A program made the translations under genes and the position numbers. A stretch of DNA of 64,000 nucleotides, from the NCBI GenBank assembly GCA_015680685.1, contig MNCI01004927.1, positions 1,099,663-1,163,662 on the forward strand. Reading direction: 5' to 3'. The DNA comes from Gnetum montanum. Its lineage: Eukaryota; Streptophyta; Gnetopsida; Gnetales; Gnetaceae. Below the pieces are notes generated by a model. It was not told where the DNA came from. It made no database searches and saw only the letters and a program-made list of their open reading frames with translations. Below are positions 42,250 to 55,190 of this stretch, in pieces. How positions within the stretch are numbered: position 1 is the first letter of the stretch; each line of letters begins with the position of its first letter.

Positions 42250-45200
42250 GGCTCATTGCACATTGACTAAAAGTCTCTTATTAAGGTTTTTGTCTAACTT
42301 TTTAGGAATTTCCAACTTTCCCCAATTGATGTTTTCTAGGTTAAGATTTGGAAGTTGGCGACGATCTTGCTCCAGTGCATCTATGCTTTCAATGTGAGTG
42401 CAAGTTATTCCCTAAGTTAGTTCCATGCACGTTAGTGAGTTGCTCTCTTGATCAGCTATCAGCCACTGGGTGTCTCTTTGTCGTGTGGTTGCTGCATATA
42501 GACACTTTTGTAGGGTAAGGTCTTGTGCACACCAGTTGCATGCAAGCAATGCTAAACTTTGCTCAACCCTCGATCTCTGCATGCTATGACACCCTATATC
42601 ACTGTATGTGATGCATGGAACCTTCTTCTTTTCGATCTTTCCAAAAGTTTTCTCCTTAGATATCTCTAGGGAAAGATCGTGGATTCCTAGGTGTGCATCT
42701 ACAGTATGTAGCCATGCCCTTCCCATTATTATTGGGAAGTCCCCTTTATCATTATTTACTTGTATCACTAGGAAATTAGCTGGGTACGACCACCCACACA
42801 CAGTGGTAACGATGTCCTCCACTAATCCTAAGGGAACAGTGATGGACTGGTCAGCTAGCTCTAGGTGAATATTGCTCTTCCTTAATGGAGGAAGGTTCCA
42901 AGCTTTGTACATCTCTTGTGATATTAAGTTGACTCTAGAACTTGAGTCCAAAAGAGCTTTACATGGTTCATTCCTAGTGACTTGGAGATAGATTAAAGGG
43001 CTTCCAGGATCAGAGAATTTCCTGGGAAGGTGGCCCACTTTAATCCAGTCAGTAATAGCATGTGTTAACATAACCGTATGTGTTGGGCTCAATGTTTGGT
43101 TTGAAGGGAGCTCTAAAGCCTTATTTGATGGGGAGGCGTTTAGAGGTTCAACCGCTTGTGGTTGTGAGGGCTTGGTTGGACTGTTGGTTCTGAAGAAAGG
43201 TATTTTCTTCATAATGTTGTCAGAACCAACTGTAGGTTGAGGATTCACATCCCTCGTGGCATTATGTTGTTGTGGTTGAGTGGGGAGTTCCCCCTGCATT
43301 GCTGGAGCAAGTAGTAATGGAGCTATCGATGTGAGAGTTGCGGATGGATTTGGAGGATGGTATGTTTGTGGGTTATCTCCCCTAGGAGAAGGAGTCCAAT
43401 AATACTCTCGAGCTTGGGAGTGATGTTGTCGTGTCACATGATCAATAGAGTCACATGGAGAGATTGGATGTTGCACGTAGTAGCCATATGGATTCGGTTG
43501 CCGGTAGGGGTATTGTTACCTTGGTGGTGGCATCCCCCATGATTGTGGGTATTGCCACTATTGATGTTGCTCAACAGGTTGTGGTGGGATTCCACTTGGA
43601 TAATATGTTGAAGGTTGGTGGAACTGCCTTGGGTTACCTTGGGGATAAGGTAACCGTTGGGGTGCTTGCCATTTATTAAGTCATGGGTTGAGTGCATACA
43701 CCCCAGACTCTTGCAGATGTGAGATCATTGGGTAACAACCCTTAGGATGGTCGGATTGGCATATCTCACATCCACCGTCATTTTTCGTGTCTAAATCCAC
43801 AACCTCTTTGGTGATGGCCATTTTTCCCTTACCCTTATTACCTGCATTATCCACTTCTCTCTTTTTCTTTTTGTCATGGTCACTACCTTGCTCCCTAGAC
43901 TCCTCTATGATTTTAAGAATAGTTTCAAACCTACTATCCAGGGAGTCCCACATTTGGTCTACCTTTGCCGATACTTCTGTTGTTAACTTTTGGAGCAGCA
44001 AACTTTTCCTATTCATCATCTCTTCGAGTGATGACTCTTCTTCCTCCTCACAAAATCTCACCCCCCTTTTTTGGAGGGAAGGATCTTGGTACTCTTCCAC
44101 ACTTTCTCTCTTTCGTAGTTCACCTTCTTCTTTGGCTACTTGCTCTAGCAATCTATGAATTTGATGAGACCTAAGCTCTAATAATCTTCCTTGGGCATAT
44201 GTTCCAAGGGTTCTTGTTTCATGCCTAAGTCCATTCACGAGATGGCGTAGTTGATCCCACTGTGAATAACCATGGCCAAGGCAACGATGTAACAGTGCGT
44301 AATAGTGGCCCATGGCAGCATCCAAGGGTTCATGATTTCCTTGCTTCCATCCTTGGATTTGCTTTCATAGGTTAGACACTTAGGAGTATGCTTGATACTT
44401 ATCATTGAATAGTTCTAGCATTGTACTCCACCTCCAAATGGATTTCGGTTCTAAGGACCGGTACCAGCTTTCAGCTTCTTTCACTAGTGTCCTTGGGAAC
44501 AACTTCGGTTTTTGTCATTCGTTCTCTATGTTTTGCAAGGCACATGCATTGTGGAATTCCTGAAAATGATTTTGAGTATCAACATTGTATCCCCCTTCAA
44601 ATCGTGGGATGTTGTTCATGTCTAACCTCTTGATCCTACTATCCTTTTGGTGCCTTGTGGGAACTCTTATGGCCTCCGTTATATCTAGCATGCTTCTAGT
44701 TGCGAGTAGGGGTTCTTCGTGGTCGTCTTGTTCATAGCATCTATGGTGTCTACGTGGTTCCCTACTCTCCCTTCTTCTATGCCTTGATTCCTTAGAGTGC
44801 CCTCATCCTCGTTCTCGACTATCTTGTCGATGTTTTTCACTCTATTTTCCTTTATCCTCACAATTGGTTTCCTTATGATTGTGTCTGGACATTGAAGGAG
44901 AGGGTGAATGTGATGATGAAGGGGAAGAAGAAGGAGAACCATCACCATGATGGTATTTTCTACCTTCTCTTTAGTGGTCTTGGCCTTGATCATGATTACA
45001 ATCAGAACATCTGCCCTTATCGTGTGTTTGTGTTCCCTCGTTGAACACTTCGTGTTCATGGGGATCAGAACCAGGGTTGTGAACCATGGAGTGGAGGTTC
45101 TAATACACCACCTCTTGAACATTGTTAGGAGTGGGAACATCGTTTGGCGGGGAACCTGTTGAAGTAGGTTCACCACCCTCAATTTTTCTTAAGACGTGCA

Positions 45201-45603
45201 GGGCATTATGGGACCATTTAACCTTCAAGGATGTGTGGGAACTCTCCTGTTGTAAGTCCCATTGACATTGTGCTTCTGTGGGATGATAGTCCCTTGTGTC
45301 ATGATTGCATGCAATGTATTCCATGTATAAAAGCAGCATGCCTATTCATGTGAGAGCACGAAGGAGCATGTTGGGGATTGATCGGTCTGGAGGCAACACT
45401 ATGTTACCCTCCAAGTCTCTCCAACACCGTTGTTCATCTTGGTGGAGAATAAAGGTGAAATCAGGTACATACTCATCGTGATGAGTATATACCACATCAA
45501 ACTATTGAGGAACTAGTAGATCTTGGTTACATGTATGATGTCGTCGACTATCTCTTGTGTTAGTCCTAGGCGGTGAAGTGCTCTTATGTGAAGAAGAAGA
45601 CAT
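42250..45603 (-). pseudogene. Element F gag-protease
   Basis: Starts MSSSSHKSTSPPRTNTRDSR at 45603. Next come an N-terminal domain (ending near 45190), an S/R/H/D-rich linker (45180-44690), and a capsid part with WYRSLEPKSIWRWSTMLELF. An open stretch (44325-43681) follows, with GHYYALLHRCLGHG, a KVDQMWDSLDSRFETILKI coiled segment and the short knuckle CEICQSDHPKGC. After a P/Q-rich linker comes a protease (42990-42600) whose active site reads LDSSSRVNLIS, S for the expected G, then IIMGRAWL. The end DKNLNKRLL resembles the start of pol in D (DKDQKKRLL), so the RT-integrase deletion begins just after it. Several stops are present. Confidence 0.8.
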
Positions 45604-45730
45604 TTTTGTCTTGTTTGGTGTGTGATGTACCATTGTCTTATCTTCCTTTGATTAACCCTAAGGGTTCATTCTAACATTCCAATGATATGGATGATTTCCT
45701 ATGTTCTACGTAGTGCACAAACAACTAAGT

Positions 45731-45748
45731 CCTCGGCAACGGCGCCAA
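45731..45748 (-). other. Element F primer-binding site
   Basis: The minus strand reads TTGGCGCCGTTGCCGAGG right after the LTR. It matches the complement of the plant tRNA-Asp 3' end (GGCGACGGCGCCA) with one mismatch in the core. This is the best preserved primer site in the window. Confidence 0.8.
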
Positions 45749-46528
45749 TGATGAGTGGCGAGGTACCCCTACACTCAACCATATGAATACGAGCGTTTCA
45801 CGCACGATTCGGTCGAACTCCAAGGACTAAGTGCTTACGCACCTTAATGGAACACTCAGGGTTAATCAATCGTTGTCTTTCCAAACTTACTTGTATTGTC
45901 ACAGTTGTATTATTAAGTAAGCTTGAGGTATATGATTTTTATAACTTTTATCTTTTTGGTGTCTTATGATAATATGGGAAAGGGAAAGAGAACTAAGTGA
46001 GTAACTTACTTTAACTATTCATTAACTAAGTTCTAATTGTCCTAACACCAGTATCCGTTCCCACTTTTCGTACACATCTTGAACCAGTGCAACATTGCTG
46101 GGATTACCAAACGCTAATCATTATTGGGTTACCAAGTGCTACATGCATGCTCAAAGCGGTCGTACTGAGTGCACTTAACTAAGAGGATCAAGGATTGAGA
46201 GAGAAATTAATTAACTAGTAAAGCGTTAAAAATTTAATAAGAATTAATTACTAATTAGCTTAGTTTGTATGCTACAAGGTTTATCATAAAGTTCGTCTTT
46301 ATTACCGTATACAAATGTCTGCTCAGGTACAATTTGCTCGAATAAAGATCCGTTCACTCTATGACTCCTACTGCAGGCACATAGAAATTATTTTAACTCT
46401 GGAATGGTAAAATTGCAAGAGTTTGGCTAAGGGTCTAAGTCTAACTATCGGGAAAAAATGGCGTCGCCTCTTATTTATAGAAGATGAGGCAGGATGTAAT
46501 ATCGCGTACGCGATATCGTGGCTCATCA
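45749..46528 (-). repeat. Element F 5' LTR (right copy)
   Basis: Matches 39786-40566. TATTTATA is at 46472-46479, then ATATCGCGTACGCGATATCG at 46500-46519, a near-perfect double palindrome, and the end GGCTCATCA. Confidence 0.9.
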
Positions 46529-47944
46529 ATCATGATCAAACAAATAAAGATAAAATTTTTTCTCACAACCTATTTAATGACAACAAACCCTTGTTGGCCA
46601 CTAAGAGCCTAATGCAAATCACAGAGGCAGTAAAGATATCTCGCAGGCATTGCAAAAAGAATCGTTTACCTAAGCTTGACATGAATAATATTCTTAAATT
46701 TGTAGGAGCCTATTATTTAGATCCACAACATGATTTACAAGCCTTCCAAGATGCCTATATTTGTTACAACGTTGAAAGTGAATGGCAAAAGCTTAAGCTT
46801 TTTCCTAGGACACTAATTAATAGAGTCGAAGTGTGGTATAGATCTTTGAGACCAAATTCAGTACAATGATGGTCTACAATGCTATAACTCTTTAACAAAA
46901 AATATCAAACCTAAGCAAGAGTCTCCAACCTGAGGAAAAAAATCCAAGATTCGAAATAAGAGCAACATGGACCCTTGGACATGACCTTAGATAGATATTA
47001 TGCCTTACTGAATCGATGCCCAGGCCATGTTTTCTTCGAAGAAGAGCAACTTTACCACATCATAGATGGGCTTCATAATGAAACACGGGCAACCCTTAGG
47101 ATGTACGCCCTAGGGAAATTATATGAGCTCTAAGCCCATTAGATCAAAGAGCTAATAGAGCGTGTGGTAAAAGAAGAAGGAGAGATGTGCAAATTGGAGA
47201 ATGTCAAGAAACATCAATGGGACCCAACTCTTCAATTAAAGGGGATCCAAATTTATGATAAGTAAAATGATATTACTCTCGATAAGGTGATTCTGCAATG
47301 AACTTTGTCAACAGAGGAGTTTATTGATGATCTAGAAGAAAAATTCAATAGGATGTCTAAATGGATAAATGAAAACATCACAACCCTTATTTAGACAGTC
47401 ATGGAGAAGATTATGCAATACATGCTTGGCAAACATAATAAACAAAGGACACAAAACCAAGAAATAGTCCAGAATACTTTTTGGCTGTCGAGAAAAGTGG
47501 CTGATGAAAGTGAGGCTAAAGACTCCACCACAAATAAAGATGATTGATGTGACCTATGCATATATGACCATCTAGAGGGCTAATGACCCATATTGTTGCA
47601 TCTACAGGAGTATTGGGCAGGTGCCTTAAATCTCAAGTTTGTGCAAAAGCACATGCTCGAGAGACTTCCTCTTCCACAAGGTAATTTTAGATAGTCTCAG
47701 AATCGATCATACCATCCTAGGGGGACTTATTACTAGCCTCAACATGGTCCTCAACCACAATGGCAACAACCACAGTTGTGGGGGAGGCCACCACCAAATC
47801 AACCATATCTATCGAAATCACATGAATATTATGTTCAATACCCTGTTTCTCTAATTAGTTTGGCGTCCTCCACTTCAAATTGTCACTACCACTCTCCCGA
47901 GTACCATCAATACATGACATCCCCTGAAGGATCACAATCTTGTG
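46529..47944 (+). pseudogene. Element E gag, part 2 of 3
   Basis: Resumes after F with PLLATKSLMQITEAVKISRR, aligned with EPLLATTSSTQIQEVVRISR of A. LHKLRLFPRT-like capsid blocks follow (EWQKLKLFPRTLINRVEVWY near 46785-46845). The knuckle CDLCIYDHLEG is degraded (near 47550). It ends in the P/Y-rich region at the insertion of G. Confidence 0.7.
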
Positions 47945-48900
47945 TGATGAGTGGTGAGGTACCCCTACACTCAACCATACGAAAACGAATGTTTCATGCA
48001 CGATCCAATCGAACTCCGCAGATGGGCTAGTTGTGGGTTCTAGATAGTTACTCGTTGATTGTAGTTCACTGTCTTCCCACCTAGACTAGTATATGCTTTA
48101 TCACGTATGGTTTAGTCTAGAGTGAGGTGTATGATGTGTTCCTAAACTAATGCTAATCTGGGAGGTGATGGAAAATAATCTTAGCTAAGCTAGGAGGAAA
48201 AGGGAGAGAGAGAGTTATACTAAGAGGAGATACGGAGAGAGAATCTAAACTAGCCTAAGTGCGATGAGCATCCATTCCTTAATCATTTGTACACATCTTG
48301 TACTTCATGCACGACTACCACTGGGATTACTAAGCGTAGATCCTAGGTATGCTAGTAGGTTACCAAGTAGTCACACTTAAATGCTCATGATTAAGTCGTA
48401 CTCATTCCACGTTTAAGGAGTTTAGGGTGAAGATATATTAACTATGAAAGCAATAAATAATAATAACAATTAAATAATTAAACTAAGTGAATGCTGCAAT
48501 GATGAAGTAATCTCAATCTTTATTTCTAGTCATGTATGTGTCCAAGTATGTCACACTCGAATAAAGGATGCCATACAATTACAATCATCACACTGCGAGC
48601 ATGCACTAAGAAATAATTCTAACTCTAAGAAGGAAAAACTGCAAGAGTTTAGGTAAGGGACTAAGAACTAATGCCAAAACCAAGTGCATCACCTCTTATT
48701 TCTAGGTAATGAGATAGGACCTGATATCAGATGTCTGATATCGCTTGGCAGGCTCGATATCGCGAATCTAATATCGTGTACCTGATATCAAGGGTCCGAC
48801 ATTGGGGGTCCAATATCGGGGATCATCAGACTTGGTATCTTGTATTAGGGTTCCGATAACAGGGGTTCGATAATAGGACCTAACAGACCATGACTCATCA
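47945..48900 (-). repeat. Element G 3' LTR (left copy)
   Basis: 956 bp, TGATGAGTGGTG to CATGACTCATCA on the plus strand. It holds a long array of words of the CTGATATCAG / CGATATCG type (48723-48880). The TATA position reads TATTTCTA, so the box is mutated compared with the right copy. Confidence 0.9.
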
Positions 48901-49511
48901 TACCCCCATGACTGAATAACAACTTGTCCTTGAGTCAAAGAAAGTGAGGAACAAGTTCAATTGATTACACAGTGGATAGGTATGGGATTATTGACTGACT
49001 AGGAATTTATTCATGCCGTAATAGAGAATTAAACAAAATTTGGACATAGACACAAAAGACAAAACTTGTGGAACTCATGGGCTTCCCGTTAGTGGTGGCT
49101 CCTCCATGGATGCCTTTCCTTTGTTTTGCACTCCAAGCTTTTGAGATTGATATTGTTGAAGAAGCGCCTAACATTTCTTCTCTTCTATTCGTGGATTATG
49201 AGCCATCCATGTTGATGTTCCAATGTTTGATGGAGTCAGCACTTTCCATGGTCATAGCAGCTGTGGAACACTTGATTAGCCTTGACATGTTATGTTGCAA
49301 ATAGCTGTCATTCCTCTTCATAGGCTCAGGCCCTAACCTCTCCACCTTTTTCTTGGATAGATTATGTGGTAATAGGAGTTTCATGAAGGATGTTGAGTGA
49401 TTGTGCCTCCTACTCTACATGTTTTGAATGAAGTCCTTGGCCTCTGCCTCCCCTTGGTCATTCAGTTGCACCTTGAGAAGGCCCTCCTTGTTGTCCTCTT
49501 TTAGGGGCCAT
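48901..49511 (-). pseudogene. Element G ORF2, only both ends left
   Basis: The acceptor-like GTGATTATAG precedes ATGGCCCCTAAAAGAGG (minus strand, ATG 49511-49509), matching MAPKHGQQEG of A. After roughly 25 codons the frame jumps to the C-terminal part: ADSIKHWNINMDGS aligned with TPSNIGTLAWTT of A, then GKASMEEPPLTGSP before the stop. The globular domain and nearly all of the coiled coil are deleted. A branch-site-like CCTTACTAAC stands 5' of the acceptor. Confidence 0.65.
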
Positions 49512-50905
49512 CTATAATCACAAAAAGATCAATTGTTAGTAAGGTTATTGAAAAAAGTTAAATTATTTCATACCTTACTTGTTACCTTTAGTAATTGTTG
49601 AATTTTTTGCTTAGTGTGATTTTAGAGTTAGAAATTTTTCAAGGAAGTTACCCTAAAAGTTTAATGTCGGACCTGGTTTGTTTAGGTGACACATAAAAGG
49701 ACCTAGTTTAGAGGAACGTTTGATAAAATAATGACAAAGGAAAGAATAGATTTAGCAATGAAGTACTCATAGGGTATAAAATGATATGATGGTGTGCAAT
49801 AAGTACAAATTACAAAAGTCACGCAAGTGGGTCCTCCCCAAAGTAGGTTCCAACCTATAATGCCCTTGCATAACCACACCTTAAAATGTCCGTAGGCACT
49901 AGAGGGGTTAAATGTAATCTATGTCGATGCAACAAAACACACACATGTTGATACCACCGTGATGAGATATGAATTCAATGCTATACAAGACACATGTCAC
50001 AATTACATGAACAGCAAGATGAGGTGAATTATAGAAGGGAATGTAGATATTGGGACATGAGGTAACTAACCTAGGACATAATGAATCCTTAGTGTAAGGC
50101 ATGATTAATGTGTCATTAACCCGTTGTTCCAAAATCAAGATCAAGTCCATTCCTCTGATCAGTGACATCGCATTGTTTTTTCTAAATGATAGACAACAAT
50201 AAGAGCACCATGATGGCAAGGTGTACGATCACTTGGAATTTTGTACAAGGGAGGAGTGATTTTGCTTTGTGGCACTCTTTCTTTTATTTTCTTTTTTCCT
50301 TTGTTCTTTTTGTGTGGCCACTTTGGCTCACACTCTTTTTTTTTTGAATGCTTAATCTAGAGAAGCTGCCTACCTTCAGGCATGGGTACATGTCTTTCCA
50401 ATGGAACCCCCTAGAATACCATTATTTTTTCTTGATTGAGTGACTTTTAATTACTCTTACTCCCATTTTTCATTAGATCTACAAGGATCTTAGTACAACC
50501 AAGCTGCATGATAACTCCCACAGATGTCACCAAAGAGAATCCACAAGTCCCCTTGATGTCACACCCTGGCCATTCCCGCTTAGTCCATCCTTCTTCACTC
50601 TGGGTATGATAACACAAGGTTACTTTAAGTTTTAATGATTAAGAATATCATTGTACCCCGGGAGAACCTCTTATTAATAGAATGAGTGGGTGGATGTGAT
50701 GGACTCGCTGTTCAAATAATTAGTTACCCGAGACTTGATAGCATAGAACAACACCTCAACCAATGATCGCATGAGTGTTTTATTCCTAGATGAGATTACT
50801 TATAAAAAGATAAAAAGACAAAACAATAAGTTGAAAAGTGAAAAATTAAAAAACAAAAAATTGTAAAATTAAAGAAGATAAAAACATGTATTAATTCTAG
50901 TGTTG
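49512..50905 (-). other. Element G spacer
   Basis: Aligns with 18757-19830 of A: GGGTGTGACATCAAGGGGAC at 50548-50567 and GGGGAGGACCCACTTGCGTG at 49822-49841 (minus strand). The interval from that block to the ORF2 ATG is about 300 bases against about 850 in A. The internal promoter seen in A and B is therefore missing here. Confidence 0.6.
49820..49880 (-). other. Conserved spacer block, copy 6 of 7
   Basis: The minus strand reads GGTGTGGTTATGCAAGGGCA, then CTACTTTGGGGAGGACCCAC. It is nearly identical to the A copy. Confidence 0.65.
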
Positions 50906-52462
50906 TTAGAATGGGGGATACCCCCCATAGCTAAATGGTTGAGCATGGTGAGAATTAATAAATGAAAGGTTGGGATCCTTGCATGTTGAAAATATTGGGA
51001 CTTGATCATACTTACCCCATTGGGGTTCACACACTTGATTAGAGTTAACATAGTGAGGCAAGTTATAAGATGTGGTTAATTTATAAGGAATTGACCCACT
51101 ATGGTATTTTTGATCGTAAGATGGTATGCAAGGATCGATATGTCTCCCTACGTGGCTATATTCATTAGGCTGTATGGTTGTTGGAATATTGGTTGGTGGC
51201 CTAGAGAAAGTAACATGAGGCGTTGGATTTGAGGAGGGAATTGCACCACAATGTTGGACTTGTGCTAGGTTGGAAGGTGCAGTGGGCTTAGAATTCTACT
51301 GTCCCTTTTTACAGTCATGCCTAAAGAAGGGGTGCTTGTGATGTTGTGGAGGATTCCCATTGTTGTTGATAGTAGAAGCACAAGTAACGTTCATGGGTTA
51401 CTGTTGTGGTGCAAACCCTTCTGCAATACTTGGTGGCGACGTAGAAGGAGGTGAAGGATGAGAATGTTGAAATTGAGGAGAAGTGTAAGGTACCCAAGGT
51501 GGTGGTTTTGTTGGCGAGGATATGGGTTGATAATATTGACGAGAATGATAATAATAGGGTGAGATAGAGTATGTTGACCCAGTTGGGGAAACAGGATGTT
51601 GAACTTGATAAGCACTTAGGTTCGGATGGTATGAAGGGTGTACCCAGTTTGAGGGTGGCCTCCCTCACAATTGGGATTATTGCCACTGTGATTGAACATA
51701 GTATCTCTGTACGAACTTTGGATGCAACACCCTTTCCCAATGTTCTTGTAAATGTGACAAGATTGGACATTGGCCCTTAGGGTGATCGTACAGGCAAATG
51801 TTGCATTGATATGTATGATTGGTAGTTGAGCTCTTATTCTCTTCTACCCTTCTTTTCGAGTGTCTAAGGGTATTTTGTCTTGCTTCTTGGTTTGTCATGA
51901 CTCTACCTCCAATAATGTTGGTAGATTCTCTGCATTTTTTATGCATCCATTTCATCATCTCATTGATCTTTGCCTTAATTTCATCCAATGATTGTAGTGT
52001 CGGCAAAGATGGTTCCAGCTCCTTGTAGTGAGTTGATTTCTCCGCTTCATAATCATGGGCCCTTGTTGAATTAAGGTTTTGGGCTTGTTGATATTTTTCA
52101 ATGTTCTCCCATTTAGCCATTTCTCCTTCTTCTTTTGCTACTCGTTTAATAAGCTCTTGGAATTGATGGTTCGTAGTTCATATAGTTGACCTTGGGTGTA
52201 CATCCCTAAGGTCTCCCTTGTTTCATTACAGAGCCCATCTATGATATGGTACATTAGCCTTTCATCGGAGAACTCATGGCTTGGGCACATGTTTAACAAT
52301 GCATAATATCTATCTAAGGCCATATCCAAGGGTTCATGTTGTGTTTGTTTCCACTCTTGGATTTGTTTCCTCAAGGCTAACACTCTTGCATAGGTTTGAT
52401 ATCTTTCGTTGAAGAGCTCTACCATTGTTGGCCAACATCAGATTGATTTTGGTTTTAACGAC
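50906..52462 (-). pseudogene. Element G gag, C-terminal part
   Basis: Continues the gag begun at 60040 after H. MVELFNERYQTYARVLALRK and YYALLNMCPSHEFSDERLMY match A closely. A frameshift lies near 52150. The knuckle is CNICLYDHPKGQC (CX2CX3HX4C), intact here although broken in A. The P/Q/Y-rich tail ends FSYGGYPPF with TAA at 50908-50906. Confidence 0.8.
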
Positions 52463-53254
52463 TGATGAGTGGTGAGGTACCCCTACATTCAACCATACGA
52501 ATACAAGCGTTTCACACGCGATCTGATCAAACTCCAAGGACTAAGTGCTTACGCGCGTTAATGGAACACTTAAGGTTAATCAATCACTGTCTTCCCAAAC
52601 TTACTTGTATCGTCATGGTTGTATGGTTAAGTAAGCTTGAGGTATATGATTTTTATATCTTTTATCTTTTTAATGTCTTATGCTAATAGGGGAAGGTGAA
52701 GAGAACTAAGTGACTAACTTTCATTAACTATTTACTAACTAAGTTCTAATTGTCCTAACACCAATATCTGTTCCTACTTGCCACACACATCCTGAACCAG
52801 TGCAACACTGCTGGGATTACCAAACGCTAATCGTTACTGGGTTACGAAGTGCTACACACATGCTCGAAGCGGTCATACTGAGTGCATTTAACTAGAAAAG
52901 TTAAGGGTTGAGAGAGATTAATTATCTAGGAAAGCATTTAAACATTTAACAATAATTAATTACTATTTAGCTTAGTCCATATGCCGCAAGGTTTATCAGA
53001 AAGTTCGTCTTTATTGCCGTACACAAATGTGTGCTTAGGTACAATTTTCTTGAATAAAGATCCATTCACTTTAAGACTCCTACTGCGGGCACATGGAAAT
53101 TATTCTAACTCTGGAATGGTAAAACTGTAAGAGTTTAACTAAGGGCCTAAGTCTAAGTGCCTAGAACAAGGAAAGCCACCTCTTATTTATAGGCATTGCA
53201 GCAGCCCGCAATATCGCGTACGCGATATCACGTATGCAATATCGTGGCTCATCA
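52463..53254 (-). repeat. Element H 3' LTR (left copy)
   Basis: Plus strand TGATGAGTGGTG to GTGGCTCATCA. TATTTATA is at 53184-53191. Three palindromic words (AATATCGCGTACGCGATATC, ACGTATGCAATATCG) lie at 53208-53245. Confidence 0.9.
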
Positions 53255-53994
53255 TACCCCCATGACTGAATGAAAACGTGTCCTCGAGTTCCTTACAAAA
53301 TATTGGGAAGGTATGGGATTATTGACTTGGATGACATTAATGGTGAATTGGGTGACATGTGAACGGATCATCATTACAATACATGGAAATATTAGTGTTC
53401 ATGATAACAAGAGTGAACACTATACACATTTGACATCCAGCCTTATTTGACAACTGAGAGAGAAGACAGAGAAAAAGAAGAAGATGTGTTGCTGCCCATG
53501 CCAAGATTGTGCTTTCCGTTGGTCATCCATAAGTGCGCCATCAATCTTGTTCCTTGCATAACTGCTCTAGCACCAATTCATTCTAAGTGTTCCCTCCAGA
53601 TCCAATCCATTGTTGTATGATTACCATCTACACACACAACACAGTCTTATATTAGTGAGGATAATTGAATCACAATGCAGTTGATACCTTGCCTCGGTGT
53701 AAGGTTTATTGGCTGAGTTGTGATATGGCTAATGCAGATTCTGGAGATATAACACTGGTGACTACCCAACGTGTAGGGGTTAACAGAAAATCAAAAAAAT
53801 TGGACCAGGACCCCCATGACTAAGAGCGATCCTTCGATAGCGATAGAATGGAAAAAAATAAGGAATAAGATAGATGGAGAAAAAGAAACAATGGTAACGC
53901 CAATGAAATGGTTGTCAAAGATGGAAATGAGCAAAATAAATGTTGATTGCAGAAATTTTTAAGGGAAAGAAATTAACTGATGCACCAAATAGGA

Positions 53995-54045
53995 ATGCTA
54001 ATGGGTCCTCCCCAAAGCAGGCTCATGCCCTTAATGCCCTAGAAA
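53995..54045 (-). other. Conserved spacer block, copy 7 of 7
   Basis: The minus strand reads AGGGCATTAAGGGCATGAGC, then CTGCTTTGGGGAGGACCCAT. Confidence 0.6.
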
Positions 54046-54520
54046 TTCCACATTCCAGGAGTCTATAGGCTTTAGAAATGTCATTTGAAAGCAAGAGTTA
54101 AAGTCTTAACCATAAGAATTTACCAAAAAGAAAACAATGCATCAACCAAAATATGGACTATTGATACCACCGGCAATGAGGTGGAAAATGGAGAAAGAAT
54201 GATGGAAAGAACAGAATGGAATGGAGTTTGAAGAATAAGGTGGTGTACAGCCCCTTGTGTATTAATGGTTAATGTGACTTAGTAGATCTCATTCCAAATC
54301 CAGCCTCAAACAATCCACATCTAGTGACTTCGCATTAATACATTTGGCCAAACCATCCACTTGAAGTAACAAGAATGCTTCCGCCAAAGAGTCACCACCA
54401 TTCCGACGAGATGAGAAAGGAGAAAGTAGGAAGCGAGAAAGGGCCTTAGCTAGAGAGAACATGTTTGTTTAGTTCCATAACCAGTGCTTGTAGCCCAGAT
54501 GTTATTTTGTCTAAGGGGTG

Positions 54521-54580
54521 TGCTTTGAATTCTCGCTGTTTTTTTTTTATTTTTTATGTGAGAACCACACCATGCAAAGA
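54521..54580 (-). other. Inverted repeat with A-rich loop (element H)
   Basis: The minus strand reads GGTTCTCAC, an A-rich loop, then GCGAGAATTC. There is one mismatch compared with the F copy. The outer GGTGTG/CACAC is kept. Confidence 0.5.
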
Positions 54581-55190
54581 CTTGTTATTTTTATTAGCTT
54601 AGCTTCCCGATAATGGAGCAATGTCCAAATGGTAAGGAAAACTCAAGAAGAAAACATCCAAGCACCCAAGAGAATGGTCAGCACAAATGCATCAAATCCC
54701 CTTGAAGTCACACCCTTTTCAATCCTTGAGTCCTTTCTTAGTTTGAGAAATGCCTAGTCACCAATTCGTTAATAGTTTTATTATTAAGAATGGGACTGTA
54801 CTGTTCCAAGCCAAGAGAGACCATAGAAATTCATGGATGCATGGATGACATGGACTCATTGCCTGTTATATCAAAAGAACCATAACTTAGTATCAACATT
54901 ATAACTCAAAAGGTAAAAACCAAACATTGGCAATTAATAGAATACAGTTTATACCACCATTAGGAGCACTTATTAGGTGACGAACCTAACAAAATAAACA
55001 AACACACAAAGAAATGAAAGAGTATAAACGATGTTGCAAAACAAAAACAAGAGAAGTTAAAGAAATTTGTAAAACAAAAATGTGTAAAACAAAAATTTAA
55101 AAAGAAACTGAGGGCATCAATTGATCAGCATAAGTGGCCATCTCCCCCATGACTGAGTTGAAAGGAGGAGATCCAAAATAATGAGCAAGG

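Larger units (their letters stand above)
39786..46528 (-). mobile_element. Element F: gag-protease element without RT/integrase
   Basis: LTRs at 39786-40566 and 45749-46528 (781 and 780 bp). Flanks are ATCAC and ATCAT, a near-match 5-bp duplication in the gag of E. Reading from the right are the primer site, gag, protease, a short pol-start remnant, the spacer and the polypurine tract (TACCCCCA on the plus strand at 40567-40574). An N at 41941 marks an assembly gap. H is its closest relative. Confidence 0.9.
53255..55190 (-). other. Element H spacer and ORF2 remnant
   Basis: On the minus strand, in order: a GGTGTGACTTCAAGGGGAT motif (54697-54716), the hairpin (54521-54580), the GGGGAGGACCCA block (53995-54045), a branch-like CCTCACTAAT, and TGTGTAG directly before ATGGTAATC (ATG 53627-53625). 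The frame after it is short and broken. The ~300 bases lost at the N in F are present here (54600-54900). Confidence 0.6.

Noticed and set aside
43787-44174. Plus-strand open frames over the gag of F (and 56638-57148 over H)
   Set aside because: They are antisense shadows of the gag coiled-coil part; the same shadow appears in both elements because gag is conserved.
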